A stretch of DNA of 5,696 nt, taken from Paracoccaceae bacterium. Lineage in GTDB: Bacteria > Pseudomonadota > Alphaproteobacteria > Rhodobacterales > Rhodobacteraceae. The translations under genes were made by a program, and so were the position numbers. The notes beneath the pieces were generated by a model. That model was not told the origin of the DNA. It was given only the letters and a program-made list of their open reading frames with translations, and searched no databases. The DNA is taken from positions 1 to 5,696 of the forward strand of contig JAAUPC010000246.1 of NCBI GenBank assembly GCA_012036325.1. Reading direction: 5' to 3'. Each line of letters opens with the position of its first letter. Position 1 is the first letter of the stretch. Below, piece after piece: positions 5,553 to 5,696 of the stretch.

Positions 5553-5696
5553 CGGCGTAGCGATCCCAGTGCGGCCGCAAATCGGCGCTGATAATGGCCC
5601 CCCTCGGCGGAGCGCATCCAATCCGGCGGGGGCGGATCTACCCGCTGCAATCAGCTCCGGACGCGGGAACGCGTCCGCGAAGGGGGAGGAAGAGGA
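5478..5696 (+). mobile_element. Foreign segment, possible left end of an IS21-family element
   Basis: This stretch starts where the flavoprotein homology stops and continues to the window edge. No gene was convincing in it. From 5546 it reads TGTGTAGCGGCGTAGCG, and further on GGCGCTGATAATGGCCCCCC (5584-5603), which resembles the terminal repeats with GCTGATAATNGACCCCC that I associate with alphaproteobacterial IS21-type elements; this is from memory and not checked. It ends in a purine-rich AGGGGGAGGAAGAGGA (5681-5696), a good ribosome binding site for a plus-strand transposase gene starting just outside the window. The true boundary could be 5478 or 5546; the 68 nt between match neither side that I can recognise. 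A misassembly would look the same. Confidence 0.35.
5658..5677. repeat. Stable hairpin with GGAA tetraloop
   Basis: CGGACGCG (5658-5665), loop GGAA (5666-5669), CGCGTCCG (5670-5677): a perfect 8-bp, nearly all G/C stem with a GNRA-type loop. It lies just before the purine-rich site at 5681-5696. In insertion sequences such stems can stop outside transcription from driving transposase; that role is inferred. Confidence 0.5.

Noticed and set aside
5214..5621. 136-residue N-terminal extension of PurQ
   Set aside because: PurQ proteins start at MKAAVVTFPGSN; the extension is low-complexity, crosses the foreign junction and is antisense to the flavoprotein fragment.
5306..5650. Minus-strand frame containing GGHYQRRFAAALGSLRRYTE
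   Set aside because: It looks protein-like in places but spans the breakpoint, is antisense to the flavoprotein start, has no ribosome binding site and a doubtful TTG start. A remnant of a transposase on this strand cannot be fully ruled out.
1..5696. tRNA, rRNA, CRISPR array, known riboswitch
   Set aside because: No cloverleaf, rRNA-like or regularly spaced repeat pattern was seen on either strand.

Overview
The window is high-GC (roughly 63-65% by eye) alphaproteobacterial DNA, most likely from the Rhodobacterales (Rhodobacter/Gemmobacter/Tabrizicola-like). The evidence is the style of the encoded proteins: a DctB/DctD pair, a PurQ, a GlcD-type flavoprotein and an alphaproteobacterial DctD that lacks the sigma-54 contact loop. 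The genus is inference. Almost everything is coded on the minus strand, so the biological order runs from right to left; only the broken gene at the right end is on the plus strand.

From right to left: (i) 5478-5696 does not continue the flavoprotein gene it abuts and looks like foreign DNA, possibly the left end of an IS21-family element whose transposase would lie beyond the window. (ii) 5313-5477 is the start of an FAD-linked oxidase gene of the GlcD/D-lactate dehydrogenase type, cut off after about 55 codons. (iii) 4545-5213 is purQ, the glutaminase subunit of FGAM synthase, complete and with its catalytic residues. (iv) 2738-4498 is dctB, a complete membrane sensor histidine kinase. (v) 1400-2727 is dctD, its response regulator, starting 10 nt after dctB, with a single-base frameshift near the 3' end and no GAFTGA loop. 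(vi) A stem-loop followed by TTTT closes the dctBD unit at 1371-1389. (vii) 1169-1374 is an intergenic leader with several inverted repeats. (viii) 251-1168 encodes an unrecognised exported or membrane protein. (ix) 1-185 is the start of a second small exported/membrane protein that resembles the N-terminus of the first, again with a single-base frameshift.

Functionally, DctB senses C4-dicarboxylates in the periplasm and phosphorylates DctD, which in relatives controls dicarboxylate uptake genes; no transporter gene lies in the window. PurQ works with PurL and PurS in purine synthesis, and neither partner is here. The two proteins at the left probably form a separate transcription unit of unknown function. 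The most notable points are the loop-less DctD with an altered Walker B motif, the two single-base frameshifts, the interrupted flavoprotein gene, and a leader in which a strong Shine-Dalgarno sequence can pair with an upstream CCTCCT. I found no tRNA, rRNA, CRISPR array or clear novel defence system.
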